Shown: in pieces, positions 1-13,600 of the stretch
How the letters are laid out: every line of letters starts with the position of its first letter
Numbering within the stretch: position 1 is the first letter of the stretch
From: Argopecten irradians
Lineage: Eukaryota > Mollusca > Bivalvia > Pectinida > Pectinidae
DNA length: 64,000 bases
NCBI RefSeq assembly: GCF_041381155.1
Contig: NC_091137.1
Coordinates: 16,053,765 to 16,117,764, forward strand
Direction of reading: 5' to 3'
Notes under the pieces: model-generated
The model's database searches: none
The model's input: only the letters and a program-made list of their open reading frames with translations
Told to the model about the DNA's origin: nothing
Position numbers and translations under genes: made by a program

Positions 1-76
1 ACACTTCCAAATGGATAATAAGAAATCGTCACCATTGTTTTATGTTTCAATAGGGACACTTACAATAGGGATACTT

Positions 77-551
77 ACAATAAGCGGTATATGTATACGG
101 ATACGTATTGAAAGGGGAGTGACCATTATTCATAAAACATTCCATATTTTATTTTGCGTCTATTTTCATATGTGATATAACACATTGATATTCTCTCCTC
201 CTCTGATCTCATGATATGAAACAAACGTTGTATATTGGACAAACTATAATGTTAACCGTATAACCCTACCCGTTACCCAGGTATCACACAGAGCATACTG
301 TGACACAGGTACAATATACACGGCAGTCACGCAATGATCGAATTGAGCGGGTTGTCTTCCTGAGATCATGATATGTTTATTGACACGCTAAAGAGCATTG
401 TATTTCTAGCATGCAAATTACGATAGTATGAGTTTATTTTAAATTCAATATTCAAAACTGGAACAATTAAAATATATATGAAATACTTTAGGAACAATGG
501 TCGCTCCCCTTCTAATACGTATGTATATCCGTATGCGTATACGTATACCGA
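77..551. mobile_element. MITE-like element with long inverted ends
   Basis: The left end (about 77-130) and the right end (about 496-551) are imperfect inverted copies of each other. Each carries a TATACGGATACGTATT-like stretch followed inward by GGGGAG(T/C)G and ACCATT. The interior has no open frame and looks non-coding. Long inverted ends around a short non-coding core fit a non-autonomous DNA transposon (MITE). The family is not identified and no target-site duplication was confirmed. Confidence 0.55.
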
Positions 552-562
552 TTAAGGCTATT

Positions 563-1295
563 TACAATAAGCGGCATACGTATACGCATAAGCATACGGA
601 TACGTATTTGAAGGGGAGCAATAATTATTTGAGTTTTCTAAATATATAATTAGACTTATGATATCGTAATTCATTTTGGTTGGATTTAATTGGTTGTGAA
701 TGTCTTAGCGTGAATTGTTCAATGTAGTTGGCGGATAGTTACCTGTTTGACTTAGAATACACGATCATTGCATGACTATTGTGTGTACCTAGGTGAACTT
801 GTATACCGCCGTAAAGGAGCGGAACTGCACGCTAGTTATAAATGTGGTTCGTCGAACCATTCATTATGGTGGCTGGTGCGACAATGCGCCAAGCGAAGTG
901 CGACGATGCGCAATGCGATAATGCGCCATGTGATAAACATATTGTCACATGGTGTATTGTGGCTCTTCGTACGGCACTTTGTCGCCAATGGCAAACCTGC
1001 AATGAAACAGTGTGAAACAATTGCTCATTCGCTTGGCTCACTGTCGCATAGCGGGCTCGCCAAGCGACATAACCGAAAGCAGCCACCGTAATGAACCACA
1101 CTAATTACTAGCGTAACTACAAGGTACACACGTGCCATGCAATGATAGTGCGTTTTAGTTCAAGCATGTAGCTATCCTGTGACGATATTATTAGTCTAAT
1201 TTTAAATGTAAAAAAAAAGTACAAATAATGATTGCTCCCCTTCAAATACGTATCCGTATACTTATGCGTATACGTATACCGCTTGTTGTAAATAG
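563..1295. mobile_element. second MITE-like element of the same inverted-end family
   Basis: The left end (563-625) and right end (1223-1295) are near-perfect inverted repeats sharing AAGCGG, TACGTATACGCATAAG, ATACGGATACGTATTTGAAG and GGGGAGCAAT. They are clearly related to the ends of the element directly upstream. The interior (about 840-1090) is richer in GC and repeats short AATGCGC/GCGACAATG-like words. It contains open frames of about 100 codons on both strands, but these resemble no known protein and are probably products of the short repeats. The two elements lie back to back, so one may have inserted beside or within the other. Confidence 0.6.
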
Positions 1296-1329
1296 CCTTA
1301 TAAATTGTACCTACAGCGCTGTAAAGTTT

Positions 1330-1735
1330 CATGAATATTCATTAATTGTTTGAGCAAACTGCCGCGAGTTGTAATTCATGAATAACTCATTAATTATCAC
1401 CAATTAAGATTCATGATTGGTCATGATGGCTTAAAATATTCATGAACTTTTTATGAATTTTCATGAATGGGTTGTTCATTAATGTTCCTGATTTCATGAA
1501 TATAAGTGATTCATGAACATTAATGAATTCATGAATGAAAGAATTCATGGATGTTCTTGGAATATGTTTTCCTAAGTTAATTTAAAAATAAATTCATGAG
1601 TTGCATAAAAATATTCATGAATATTGAAAAAATATTCATGAATATTGAAAAATATTTTCAATATTCATGAATTTTTTATTCGTAAATAATTCATGAATTA
1701 TTCATGAATGTTCATAAATTATTCATCAACGTCTC
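1330..1735. repeat. cluster of TTCATGAA palindromes
   Basis: About 400 bases are dominated by ATTCATGAAT-type words. TTCATGAA is a perfect palindrome and recurs many times with variable AT-rich spacing, in places alternating with AATATTGAAAAATATT. No unit length is fixed, so this is a palindrome-rich low-complexity tract rather than a regular tandem array. Confidence 0.6.
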
Positions 1736-3090
1736 ACAGGGGTTATGTCTACAGGGCAGTGCAATAAGAACAAAAGGTAAAACCGAGAACTCAATTTCAT
1801 TTTATTTGACGTTTTTTACAGTGATAATAATTATTATGTAGTTTTTTTTTCAAAAATGTTTTCATCTAAATATACATAAAGCATAGAAAACAATAACTAT
1901 TGCAGTGTAAAATCTGTGTTGTTGTAAATACTTATACAAAATTAAAATATTTCACCGTGGAATACATATTTCTCCTTGCCTTTGAATACTTTTCTGAGTT
2001 TAGCTCATCAAAACCTATAACTTGCAATAGATTACTGATGTAAAAAATAACATGTCAAAATTTTCGTCCAGTAATGGCACACATAACTTTAACGGATTTG
2101 GCTCTCATCTACAGCATGTCACTAATCTTTATCTTTTCAAACTGTCATGAATGTTTCTGTAAATTTTGAAAAGTTTTCATTGTTTTATATACAAAAAGAA
2201 AATTGAATCATAATTCTATCAAATAGAACATCATTCCCTGTCATAAAATTCCCTAAATAAGATGAAACCGCACATCTGACAAAGGCAGTCAGCGTCATTT
2301 CTAATCAAAAATATTAATCGATGACTTTTACAGTTTATTAATTGCACTTGCGTAATTTTATGAGAATACATTTAGTGCTTAAACTTTACATTAAAATTTA
2401 GCACATCTGCGAAATTCGTTTGTCATTTCATGATTCATCAATGACGTAGTTTTAATTAGAACTCAATCGAGATATCAGTATTGCATTAGGTAACACGTGA
2501 ACAATTGCATGTATTAAGCCACTCCGAAAGGATGAATATCATGCATCAGGAATGATTAATCTTTCAAATGAACAAAAACATGAGTAATATTATAGATGTC
2601 ATAACTTAATCAGTTCTTCATGTATACATATCGTTACGTTCATGGTCATCGCTAACCAAATCCTGTAAATTAGAGAAAAATCGGGTCCGGTTTCTCGATA
2701 ACATTCGTACATCGTTACATGTATGCACCCTCAAACTGAAGTTGTTTCGATTAATCGAGACAATGACTAGTGTTTAATTATCGGCACAACACATGGGCTT
2801 CCACATCCATTGCTAGAAAACACGACTATGATGTTCATTCCTCAGTATGATGTAAACAACCGAAAACACATTCGATCTATCTTAAGGATACATTTTTGCC
2901 AAGAAAGTAGCATTAACATAGAAAGTTGATTCTTGATAAAAACCAGCTTGGTTTTTTTTATTTGTTCAAGGATGTCTAATAGAAATCAAGATTTATCCAT
3001 ACATCTGTTTATTTATTTTTTATCGACATTGACACCATTCAATCCTTAGCCTTCGCTTACCCAATCAATAATTTGTGAGGCTGAAGTTGG
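1736..3090. other. intergenic DNA, no gene seen
   Basis: AT-rich sequence without a supported exon, RNA gene or clear repeat. Short open frames are random in length and composition. Confidence 0.5.
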
Positions 3091-3540
3091 TTCCGGTTCC
3101 GAGTTCCGTTTAAGATCTTTGTTTTTAGAATGAAATAGTTTGCAATTGGTACATATAACAAATGTTGTCTGTTGTGTTTTGTCATGGGTAATTTGTGATA
3201 TAGTCAGTTTAAATAAGTTTTCGATTAACTCCCATTTCCGAGTTCCGTTTTAGATAAAATCAGTCAATATACTTTAGACATATGACAAATTTTGTCTGTC
3301 GTCTTTTTCCATGGGTTTCTAGTGATGAATCCATTTTAATTTAGTTTGCGATCAACTCTCATTTCCGAGCTCCGTTTAAGTAAAACGGAGCTCTGAGCCA
3401 AGTTCCGAATTCTGTTTAAGGAAATTTTCTATCATTCTAGATAAAATCAGTCAACAGGCTTTAAAGATATAATAAATGTTGGCCGTTGTGTTTTTCCTAG
3501 GGTTACTAGTGATCAATTCACTTTAATTTAATTTTCCATC
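3091..3540. repeat. diverged tandem repeat, about three copies
   Basis: A segment starting with a GAGTTCCGTTT-like word recurs at about 3101, 3240 and 3367, followed each time by related blocks such as GATAAAATCAGTCAA, ATATGACAAAT, GTTGTCTGTTGTG and TCATGGGT. The period is irregular (about 130-140 bases) and copies have diverged and lost segments. It has no coding potential. Confidence 0.5.
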
Positions 3541-4494
3541 AATTTCTATTTATACACATATGGAAGCATTAGCCCAGCAATCTGCCGTCCTGTGTTCAAA
3601 CATAGGAGCGGGTTATGTGAGTATACAACCTGTTTTATATGAACATACAAGTTTGGATTTTGTATGTCATAATAAAATGAAGACATCATTGTATTATCTT
3701 AACGTATTATTTATTCTGTAGCTAATGATGAAACTCGGTCACCCACTCTCGTTATACCAGGGCGTGGTGGACAATAGATTCCATTGTCCTAGGTACACGT
3801 GACTGGTATCACTAATGAATAATACATACATCAGCCATTCGTATATCTGGTCTGAAAGACCCATTCTGTGTGTATATTATAATGATAATAATGAATGTTT
3901 GCTGTGTATATTTTGAAATCTGCCCAAGTAACATGTGAGCGGCTAGTTCAGTGTTTCGCATAAACTTACTCACTTTTGAAACTTTTAAATCCCTAGCCTT
4001 CTTATTGAATAACTATATTCTATTTATTTGCTCATATATCCTTGAACAAATGTATTGTTGTTTTTGTGTGGGTTTTTTTTCCAGAAGATTGATAAATAAT
4101 CGTATATTATACACATTGAATTACTATAAGTGGGGACAAAATATTGTATATATTTCAATAGAAAATTATTAAGATGTTGTACATTTTTATATATATAACA
4201 GCAATTCCTGGTAACAATCACTCTACAAAACAGAACTTATCATTGCGTCTTCTTAAATAACACTTCGCCAGGAATTGTAGCTTTTGTAACATTATGTGAA
4301 TTATATAAATCATGCTGAATATATTAATACCATTTATGTAATATTTAGAACAAAACGACATGAAATGGTATGAAGGACAAAGAAAATTAAACATGAAATG
4401 GAGCATTTTTTCTACATTTAAGATACATTTTTTGGTGATTAAATTAAAAGTTTGAAAGGATGGTAAATTATTGATGGGTTGAATAATTGTGTAG

Positions 4495-4627
4495 ACAGTT
4501 TCAGATTGAATTGCGCCTGAGATATCAGGCCAGCAGACTGGCAGTCCTTGACACCTGCGTGACATCATCCCTCCTCTCTACGGCTGTGTCGCTTCTACCT
4601 GTACAGACTGAGCCGTCCACAATGCCG
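4495..4627 (+). other. putative first exon of gene 1 (5' UTR plus two codons)
   Basis: This segment is less AT-rich than its surroundings and ends with ACA-ATG-CCG followed by a strong GTAAGT donor at 4628. The start ATG (4622-4624) has A at -3. Joining it to the exon at 8027 stays in frame and extends the signal peptide. The 5' edge is uncertain: an AG at 4493-4494 could be a splice acceptor, but its pyrimidine tract is poor, so transcription may simply begin near here. Confidence 0.5.
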
Positions 4628-7600
4628 GTAAGTTTTCTTCCATTTTATTGCCAGCACATACTAATGTTTATATTGACATGTAAAGTTCACAGTTGTATAT
4701 TACATTATTTATTTGGAAGGTTTAATTTCTTTGAAAATGTCTGTATCAGAAAATTATTATAACCCTGACATTTATCTGGACACGTATGAACTATTCAGCG
4801 TTTTGGTTTTTGCACTACCTGTCATATTGTTTTCCGCTTTGATTCTGTACTGGAATGAGTCCTGACCTTATCACCTAACATCTGTTTACTGGATGTAACA
4901 CTTCGCTAACGTGATCAACATACATTAGTTCCTATATCAAACCATATATCATTAATTTGTTATATCTTAATATTCAAATCATCCACATGCTATTTATAAA
5001 GAATGGTCTCAGTCTATCACTACCTAAGATCCTCTGTAGTTTGATGTAACACTTAAACTATTCATTACTGCTCTAATTGCATTTACTTTTAATGTTGTTC
5101 TTAAACAACATCATTTCTCATCACTTTGTCTACATTCATGTTAATTTGAGCACCAGTGGTATGTATCAACCTTGTTTTGGTAGTGTCGATATAGAATAAA
5201 AAAGACCAAGTTTGGATGTTTTGATATATTTTTTATTTTTATTATTATTGGGAGCATATCTTGATATGCACTCATGTTTTGTAATCGTTTCTATCTCTAG
5301 AATATTTGTAATACTATATTTCCCCTGATTTATTCACAGCTGTAATGTTAAATTTTTAATGCTGGCACTCACCAATTGGAAGGTTGATGCCGTAAAAATC
5401 ATTGCTAAATCGCATTCAATGCGTTCTGTCCGTCCGTCTCAGCTTCCAAAAAATCCTACCAATTATTTCTCAGTCGATTTTATCATTACGAAAACTCTGA
5501 ACATTTAATATAATCAACAGGTGACACAGGTGAGACAAGTGGTATGTTGCGCAATCGCTGTATAGGTACATGGAATCTTAAATTCAATACTGTCATGCTT
5601 CGCACAATCTGACATTTGTCACGAATGTGAATTGTCTAAAACGTGAGAAAGATTCTAAATTTGGAATGTAAACTCTGGAGCATTTTAGAATTATACACAA
5701 AGCTTTTCTAATTGAAAGAGGAAACAATAAATCATTTATTTATGGCATTAGCATTAAAAAGATATCAAAGTTAATTATCCATGTAAAGCTATCACTGATG
5801 TTGGCAGTGTAGTTATTATATTTATTTTATAGAAGTTCAAAGAGACACATTTTACATGATTAAAAGAAATATCAATTGAGATAGGTTATTGCTTCAAATC
5901 TTCGACCTCTAATTATTGTAACTATATAGAATGTTTTAATTGATATCGACCATTTTAAACCGAAAACTCCGAATTCCTTTTAGAACAAATTAGATGTTTG
6001 CCCATTGCTTACGGTCTATCAACAAAGGATGCTATTTGTATCTATATGAAATAAGAACTAAATAGGAATTGGTATATTTGTGTGATGTCTATATCTTGAT
6101 ACGATATTTTAATACAGTGTACGATTGTAATACCTTTCGTAGACACCCAGATTATAATAATATGTGAACATAACTGGTCACAAATCCATTCGATAGTTTA
6201 TTACATAACATGTATTTCCAATGCTAAAAGTAATTGCTTATTCTCAGAATGAATACTTTGAAGTTCATAACACCACCACACCCCACCCCCACCCCAATTA
6301 ACTGATATGGGTATGGATATAGGCTATGGAAATATATTTGAGAAACAAAGCAAATCTAGACAGTTTAGTTCGTCCAAATTAAAGGAGACTGAATGTGTAT
6401 GCATAACTGTACAAATGAAATCGCGAGTGTATTAAATGTGAAGGGCCGGGACAATAACAGAATATTCATAATTAAACATGACAATGTGATCTCTGAGACG
6501 TCACGTACAGTAAAGTCAAATAAATAGTTCTATTGTATTATCACAGCTAGTGCAAATGTATATATTACATTAGTTTGGACGTTGGCTACCTACACCTTCC
6601 TTTGTTCTAAAGACAAAAGAACACAGCTTTAGCATTAGTTAAGTAATGAGGTAAAAGTCTACGATAAACTGACTTTTCTTTTGTTGTCAGTCAGTTACCT
6701 AGACAGTTGTAGTAATAAGAAAACGCGCGTTTTATTTACCATTCAGACACTTAATTAATTCGTTACTACATCGAGTCCTCCGTTAGCGAATTTTACACCA
6801 GGCACAATGTCAAAACTGTATAGTTTTATACATTTATTAACTACACCAACACACATCATTCCGTTACCGAGAACACGCATATTTTCCTCGTCAAAGTAAT
6901 GATTTGCATGTAAGACTATGCATTCATTGCATTTTACTGAGTGAAATATGAAGATTTGTTCACTCAAAAACATGAAATTTCCCAAATGTGAGTTATAACG
7001 GCGAATGTTACCTGTATTTACATACACCATTTAGCAACACGTTAAAGTAGAAATGATCCACAAAATCAAATAACTTCTAGACCAAGTTATTTCCCTTATT
7101 GGAATAGGATGACTTGTAATATTTTCGTTACATGTATGTTTCATTCATAATATTTGTAATCAATTAGCAACAAATATACATTGATTTACGATTAATTTGA
7201 TAAATATCATAAACAGGAATTCTCTAAGATCCCGTACTGCTACATGAACAGGAGATACATCAGATGGACGCTATGTCATGTTTCAGCAATAAACGTCCAT
7301 TATCTAATCTGATGTCGCTATAATGTAAATATTATTAATTCTCTTTTATGTTTTATACGCAGTCTTATGCATAGTCAAGTTCACATATAACAGAGCATCC
7401 TAATAATTTGCTTTGCTACTAGATTGACTTCATTTTTTGCAGGGTAAATATTTACGGATATCGAAGAAATTTACTCATTAAAACTAAGTCAATGCATATT
7501 TCTATCATGGTCACTTATGAACGGATATGGACATTTAAAAAATGTTAAGAATACACGTACATGATATAGATTTAAAATTACAGTGCTTACCATTCACGAA

Positions 7601-10600
7601 AGAATAACAAAATTAATAGTTAGTAACTCATGACATAGTATATATATTTAAGGACTTTTCTCTTATGAAAGGGTAGCAATAATTATTAAGGAATTAACTT
7701 AACCTTAACATTAACAAATATTCAGATCAATCATTTGAATTTCCATATTGATGGCTCATTTTTTTTCTGAAATAACCCTACGCTGTGTAGCAACTAATTA
7801 GAACCAACGTTACAAATGGCGACATTATTTGTACATTGTAACGTTATGATACGATAACATATATTGAAAAATAAAAAAAGACAAAAAAATGCTTGCTACA
7901 AACTAAAATGAATTATCAGCTGTTAACGAATGATATAGCATTCGGGACTGCATTACATTAAAAGATATGAATTTTGGATTTGTAAATTTGTACTGAATCC
8001 AGAATTGTAACATTTGCCTTTTTCAGAACCACGTGATGCTGTTACAAGCAGTCGTGTTTCTAGCCTTTGTGACGTCAGGTAAGTTGATTGAATCTTTTTA
8101 TCCAAACGAAATACAGTTACTTAGATGAACTTAAACTATTTGAGAAGTGCGATTTATTTTCATATGAATATTTCTTCAGATCAGCAAATAAGTCATGGGA
8201 CTACGTTTACGTGATAACGTGAATGGAATATATCGATACAGTAGGACTGATATCAATACAAAAACAAATTTTAAATTTTCATTGAGATAAAGAATGGCAG
8301 AAAACTGAATACAAATTATGTAATTGACTTTTACAGTAATTAGCTACTGTCAGCGTCCTGGCTTCATATGTATGAACAGGGGAAACTGTACTGAGGAAAA
8401 GAAGTGTCAATGTGAGAGAGGATGGGCGGGCTACGACTGCCGGGCACCTGCAAGTAAGTCACCCATATACCATTAACTTTTCATTCTCTGAGAAAGCAAA
8501 ACGTTTTTGTAAGTTATATTTCATTTCACTATCGATATCTTTTTGTTTTATTTTGAAATATTTTGAGTGTGAGGTGCTATGAAATATTTTGATTTTGTTC
8601 GGTTTTCATATCTGTATTTTTTTTATTTATTTATTTATTTTTTTATTTTTTTTTAATTCTAAAAGATTTGTTCCTGTTAACCTATACACTTTGGTTTTGT
8701 ATTTTCCCGGATTGTATAAGTAATAAACTGTACACTAATTTAAAGTTGAACAGAAAATTATATTGAATTATATATCTCTTTCAAGGGATTGTTTAAACTT
8801 TAATGAATAAAAATGATTAAATAGTTAATTGCTTATAATAAAAAATAAGGTAGAAATGTGATATTTTATCAAATATCATCGTGTATACATAAAAAATAAA
8901 AATGAAAAATAAAAAAGGTGTTCAAAACTTAAGCGCATCTTTATTTTCATTACATATTTAACATGTTCCTGATCTCCGATTTCCAGAGTATTTAGATTGT
9001 TATAAGAGGTGCAGTAACCATGGGACGTGTGTACTAGGAACCTACTGTTATTGTGACTTTGGATATTACGGCGATAACTGCGAAAAGAAAAACGGTGGGT
9101 ATTATACAGTAAGCCTTTCGTACAATTTAGAGCTAGGGTAATTCGTCACCATGCTTAGGTTTGAAGATTGATCTAGGAAAGTCAAAATAACACGTATCTT
9201 CTAAAATTTAGGGCACTAAATTGATTTCTTAAAACACCTTATGTATGTCAGGTATGTGTAGGAATCTTCAATTAAGCAATTAAAGAGCTGAAATATACGG
9301 TTATCTTTAAAACATAAACCTAGATACAATAATAAGAAATATTTTATAAAACATAAAATCGTTTGTCATTATTTTACCACATTAACAATATTTTTCTTCA
9401 GAAACAATCCAATGTAATATGTTCAGTATGGATATCACTATGAAGACACCTGGAGATCGTGTTATAAGTCTGCATGGTGCAGATGGGTGTACGCTGAAGC
9501 GTGACAAGTCGCCTGCTGCGAAAAATGAATATTCGTTCAAGCGAACTTTCTCAATGACCCCTTTGCCTGGTTCACCTTGTGACGGCTATCGCCGAGAACA
9601 ACTTGGGGTACGACAGTAACTCATTTATGATTTTATAATGAGGTAGTATTTTTGCTGAAATTGTGAAATAATATTGTGATAGTGTATGAATGAATGATGA
9701 TGAATATGACGATGATGATGATGAACCATTTGCTCATTTTAACACTTAATCACATGAATGATTAATGTAACTTGTTCAAATTTGGTATCGTTTCAGCCTG
9801 GAGTGTTTTCATATACCTTACCAATGTCTGTGCAGCGCAAGAAGAAAACATTTGCACCATTAGACTGGATGACCGAGTTTACGTGCACATATGAACGAAC
9901 GTATGTTGATCCTCTTATGAAAGTAAAACTATTTGATGCTTGATTCATTTGCATAAATTTCAGAGTGAAATTTTCAATACTGTTTTGCATCAATATAAAT
10001 CCATTCCAAAGGTTAAACCTGTGATATGATCTAACTATATAATTGTATCATGCAATTTAAATAAAAAAGATCACTCATGCTAGGATACACGGCAAACTTG
10101 TAAGGATTGCAACACGGACGCCGTGACGTCACGAAATTGTATAGTATTGGTAGCAATACAGCCTCACTCATACGACCGGCTGTAGTGCTTAGGATTAAAG
10201 CCTGTAATACACCTGTAGGCATACAATAAAGATGCTTATATACCAATTCAAAGGGTAAAGACAATAGTGATGACCATACAATATATATTAAGTGCTAAAG
10301 AATGCCTTCTGCTCTACCCACTTTGTCATTCAAATGTGACACTGAAAGGTTTTGTAAATATATAAATTGTGTATTAATATATGTAATGATTAACCTAATC
10401 ATTAAACACGAGTTTGTGTCTTGTACGTAATCGGCTAAAAAATATATTAAATATGTCTATTCATAAAATCTTTACTTCTATAATCTGGACAACGAAGCTT
10501 TTAATTTTCTTGGCATTTTTCTTAAATGGATGTTGAAAAAAACACTAATCAGACTACACATTTAGATAATTCATTAATTATGCATTATCCCTTTTATTTC

Positions 10601-13600
10601 TATGGTGGGAAATCAATTGCGATAACAGACCACAGAAAGGCCACACACTGAAGGGTTTTCTGCAATAAGACATCAAAATTTGATTAACCACAATTTATTT
10701 TAAAATTCATAGTACATGTATCTGTCAAATTTGCATAAAGCGTAGGTTTTAATTTTGACGTCTTTTGTATTTTCTGATCTGTCTTTACTTTTTTGCATTC
10801 CAATATGAAAAGAAAATCCGAGAGTGGTGCGAACCAATCACATTAGAGACACTGCTGTTGCGTATTAATTCGGAAAAAGAATCAATAAAGATTACTAAAA
10901 TGGTACATTTAAACATATTTTATTTTATCACATAGATTAAAAAATTAATTCTAAGTATTGTTGTCACCATTTTTCAATTTCATGGGGGTATGAAAAAAAT
11001 ATTGCAAACTCTTAAGAGAATTCGCTACTCGAATTCACACGGTTTGCAAACAATTTGTTATTCATACCCCCATGTAATTAAAAAGTAGCGATATCAATAC
11101 TTAAATGGTTCAATAAATACTATAAAAGAGTAGATGAGAAAATATATTACATTGTAATCATACAACGACTGATGTTAATTTCTAATGTGAATAAAAATTG
11201 TGTTACAGAGCCAAAAGTTCAGTACAGACGAATGAAGACTACAAGCGGTTTGAAGTTGATCTCGTTGATTATTTACAAAACCCCGTTGAGCCGCCACTTA
11301 CACAGAGCAAAGAATTTTCTTTGGTATTTTTCTGTACGTATTCACACAATTACAGTTCAAGATCAAAAACCTTTTCGCATTGGTTTTTTTCTTCATATTC
11401 TATGTATTTTTACTTTTTCAATTGGAATTTTTAAGATAATATTTTTGTCCATCGCTTTGCGAATCATTTTCTCATTTGTAATACTAATATTGGTAATTGT
11501 AGTTTGTTTGTGTTTCCATATGAAATATGAATTTCTCAAAACATACATAACGGAAAAATATGCAAATATTATTAGCCTTAGCTTTATTAGATTTGACAAT
11601 GTCCAATTATAATGGCAAACATTTAAATTCATCTGTGGATCAGGAACATGTTAAGAAAAAAGTAAAACTACACATAACATGTAGAAAAAATAGCAGTGCT
11701 GAAGGACGATTGACCCATAATATTACGTGATGTATTACATGTATTGTATAATATAATAATCAATTACAATATAATATAATAAATATTATACAAGGTACAG
11801 ACTCTCATACAACCAATGATTAATTTGGCTATAATCATATGATTTGATAATCAATTTACGGTAATTAAGGCATAGTGTTTTATTCCTTTCTCTATAAGTC
11901 AAATTTATGGCCAATTTAGACAGTCGATATCTATGACAGTAATATGTAAAGTTTTGGAAAAAAAATTATGTAAGCTTTGAGTTTGTTTTCCAATCCCAAA
12001 TAGTCCCTGCATACATTATCAAAATATGAATATAATACTGTTTAAGCGAAAGAATAATGTTAGCTCTTAATGCTTTTCGTTGATAATGTTCTCAAAGACA
12101 AAACATGTTTATATCCCTCATGCTTTTCCTTGCAGCCAATGATACAGACTATGAAGTATTAGTTATTGAATTGGTAATGTACAACGCCATGAATTCTGTA
12201 AAGATGTACGAAATCATCATGGACGGGTGAGTTTGTAATCAATGTTGTATTTTGATGCATTTTTATCCCATCTTTTTAAACTAATCAGAATCAAACTCAA
12301 TGTTCATTGAACATACCATTCAAACAAGATGATAATATAAAGAACATCGTACATAAGGTAGACCGTTCTAATTCAGCCCAGACATGATCAAGGATAATTT
12401 CATCCTCACTTCTTATCGGTGCTTTAGTTGTTTATGTTAACTCTAATTGTCTAATTGGGGGGGTTGGGGGGTTGGGGGCGCTGCGATGATTTTATCACAA
12501 GCAAATAGGCAAATAAATGTCTGATCAATCATTGAACAAGTATTAGTGGAAATTTTCTCCTTAACATTTAAACTTCTTTAATGCAGTCTAATTAATTTCT
12601 AATATTGAAAATCATTTTATCATTTTACCAGCGTTTTCCTGTCATTAATGGACATGTAACTGATAAATGTGTTTGTTTACGGGCTAGGTGTAAGACATTT
12701 AGCGGCGAGACGATGCTAATGAGTGACCAGTATGTTGCTGACCATCTACGTAATGACAATAGGAGACAGGTAACTGGTACATTTGTAACCCTCCACCCTC
12801 TTAACGAAGCCATAGAAGTCTTCTTCGACTACAAAGTGCGTGTATGCAAAGGCCAGTGTTCCAAGGTAGGTCACACAACTAAGTGGCAATGTTCTTATCG
12901 TTCAAACGCTTTGTCATTTTACAATTTCGAATTGTTTAATTTTGCATAAAACACAATATCTTCAATTCAGAAAAAAAACATTGATTTTAGTAGATCTTTG
13001 TAGATAAGATTGTAATGCACAATTACATAGATGCCAATAGTGATTCACGTGTACAAACTTTACAATAGGGTTTATAATTTAATATGTAAGTATTCGATAG
13101 TGTTCACATAAAAAGATGTTTCAGTCTCATGATATAAAATAGAGGTTTTGAAACAAACACGAGACAAATATTTAGGTGTCTTTTTGATCATATCATTAGA
13201 TACGTTCTGCGCTCCGGCATTATTTAATTCTACCAGGGCAGTATACCACCATTTGGACCTCAACAAAGGTCCATAACTTATATATTTGTTAAAATGCAAT
13301 ATCATATAGTCTTATCGGCAAGTTCTTAAAGTTATATGGGCCGTAAGTTTCATACTGACAAATTATGAAGAGATTTTATAATATTCCTCAATATCAAAGA
13401 GATATCTTAGAATTACAATATCTAAAGCGATAGATAGACAGTACATGGTTAGTCTCTTACAATACAAGGCTTATTTTGGGTCGATTCTTAGGAAAACCGA
13501 GGTAACGAGGTACCAGTTATTTACTCGGTTGCGCTCGAAGTGAGACGATACTTTGATGCGGAGGAAAAGATTCATTCACTAAACCGAATGAGAGTTTACT

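Noticed and set aside
11172-11612. 146-codon open frame with a very hydrophobic second half, suggesting a membrane segment in gene 1
   Set aside because: It overlaps the real exon in a different frame and runs through the splice donor. The hydrophobic stretch is TTT/ATT-rich intron translation, not a membrane exon.
12632-12687. Alternative acceptor at 12631 for the gene 1 ZP-C exon
   Set aside because: Using it places an in-frame stop after nine codons. The acceptor at 12687 gives the conserved GC start shared with genes 2 and 3.
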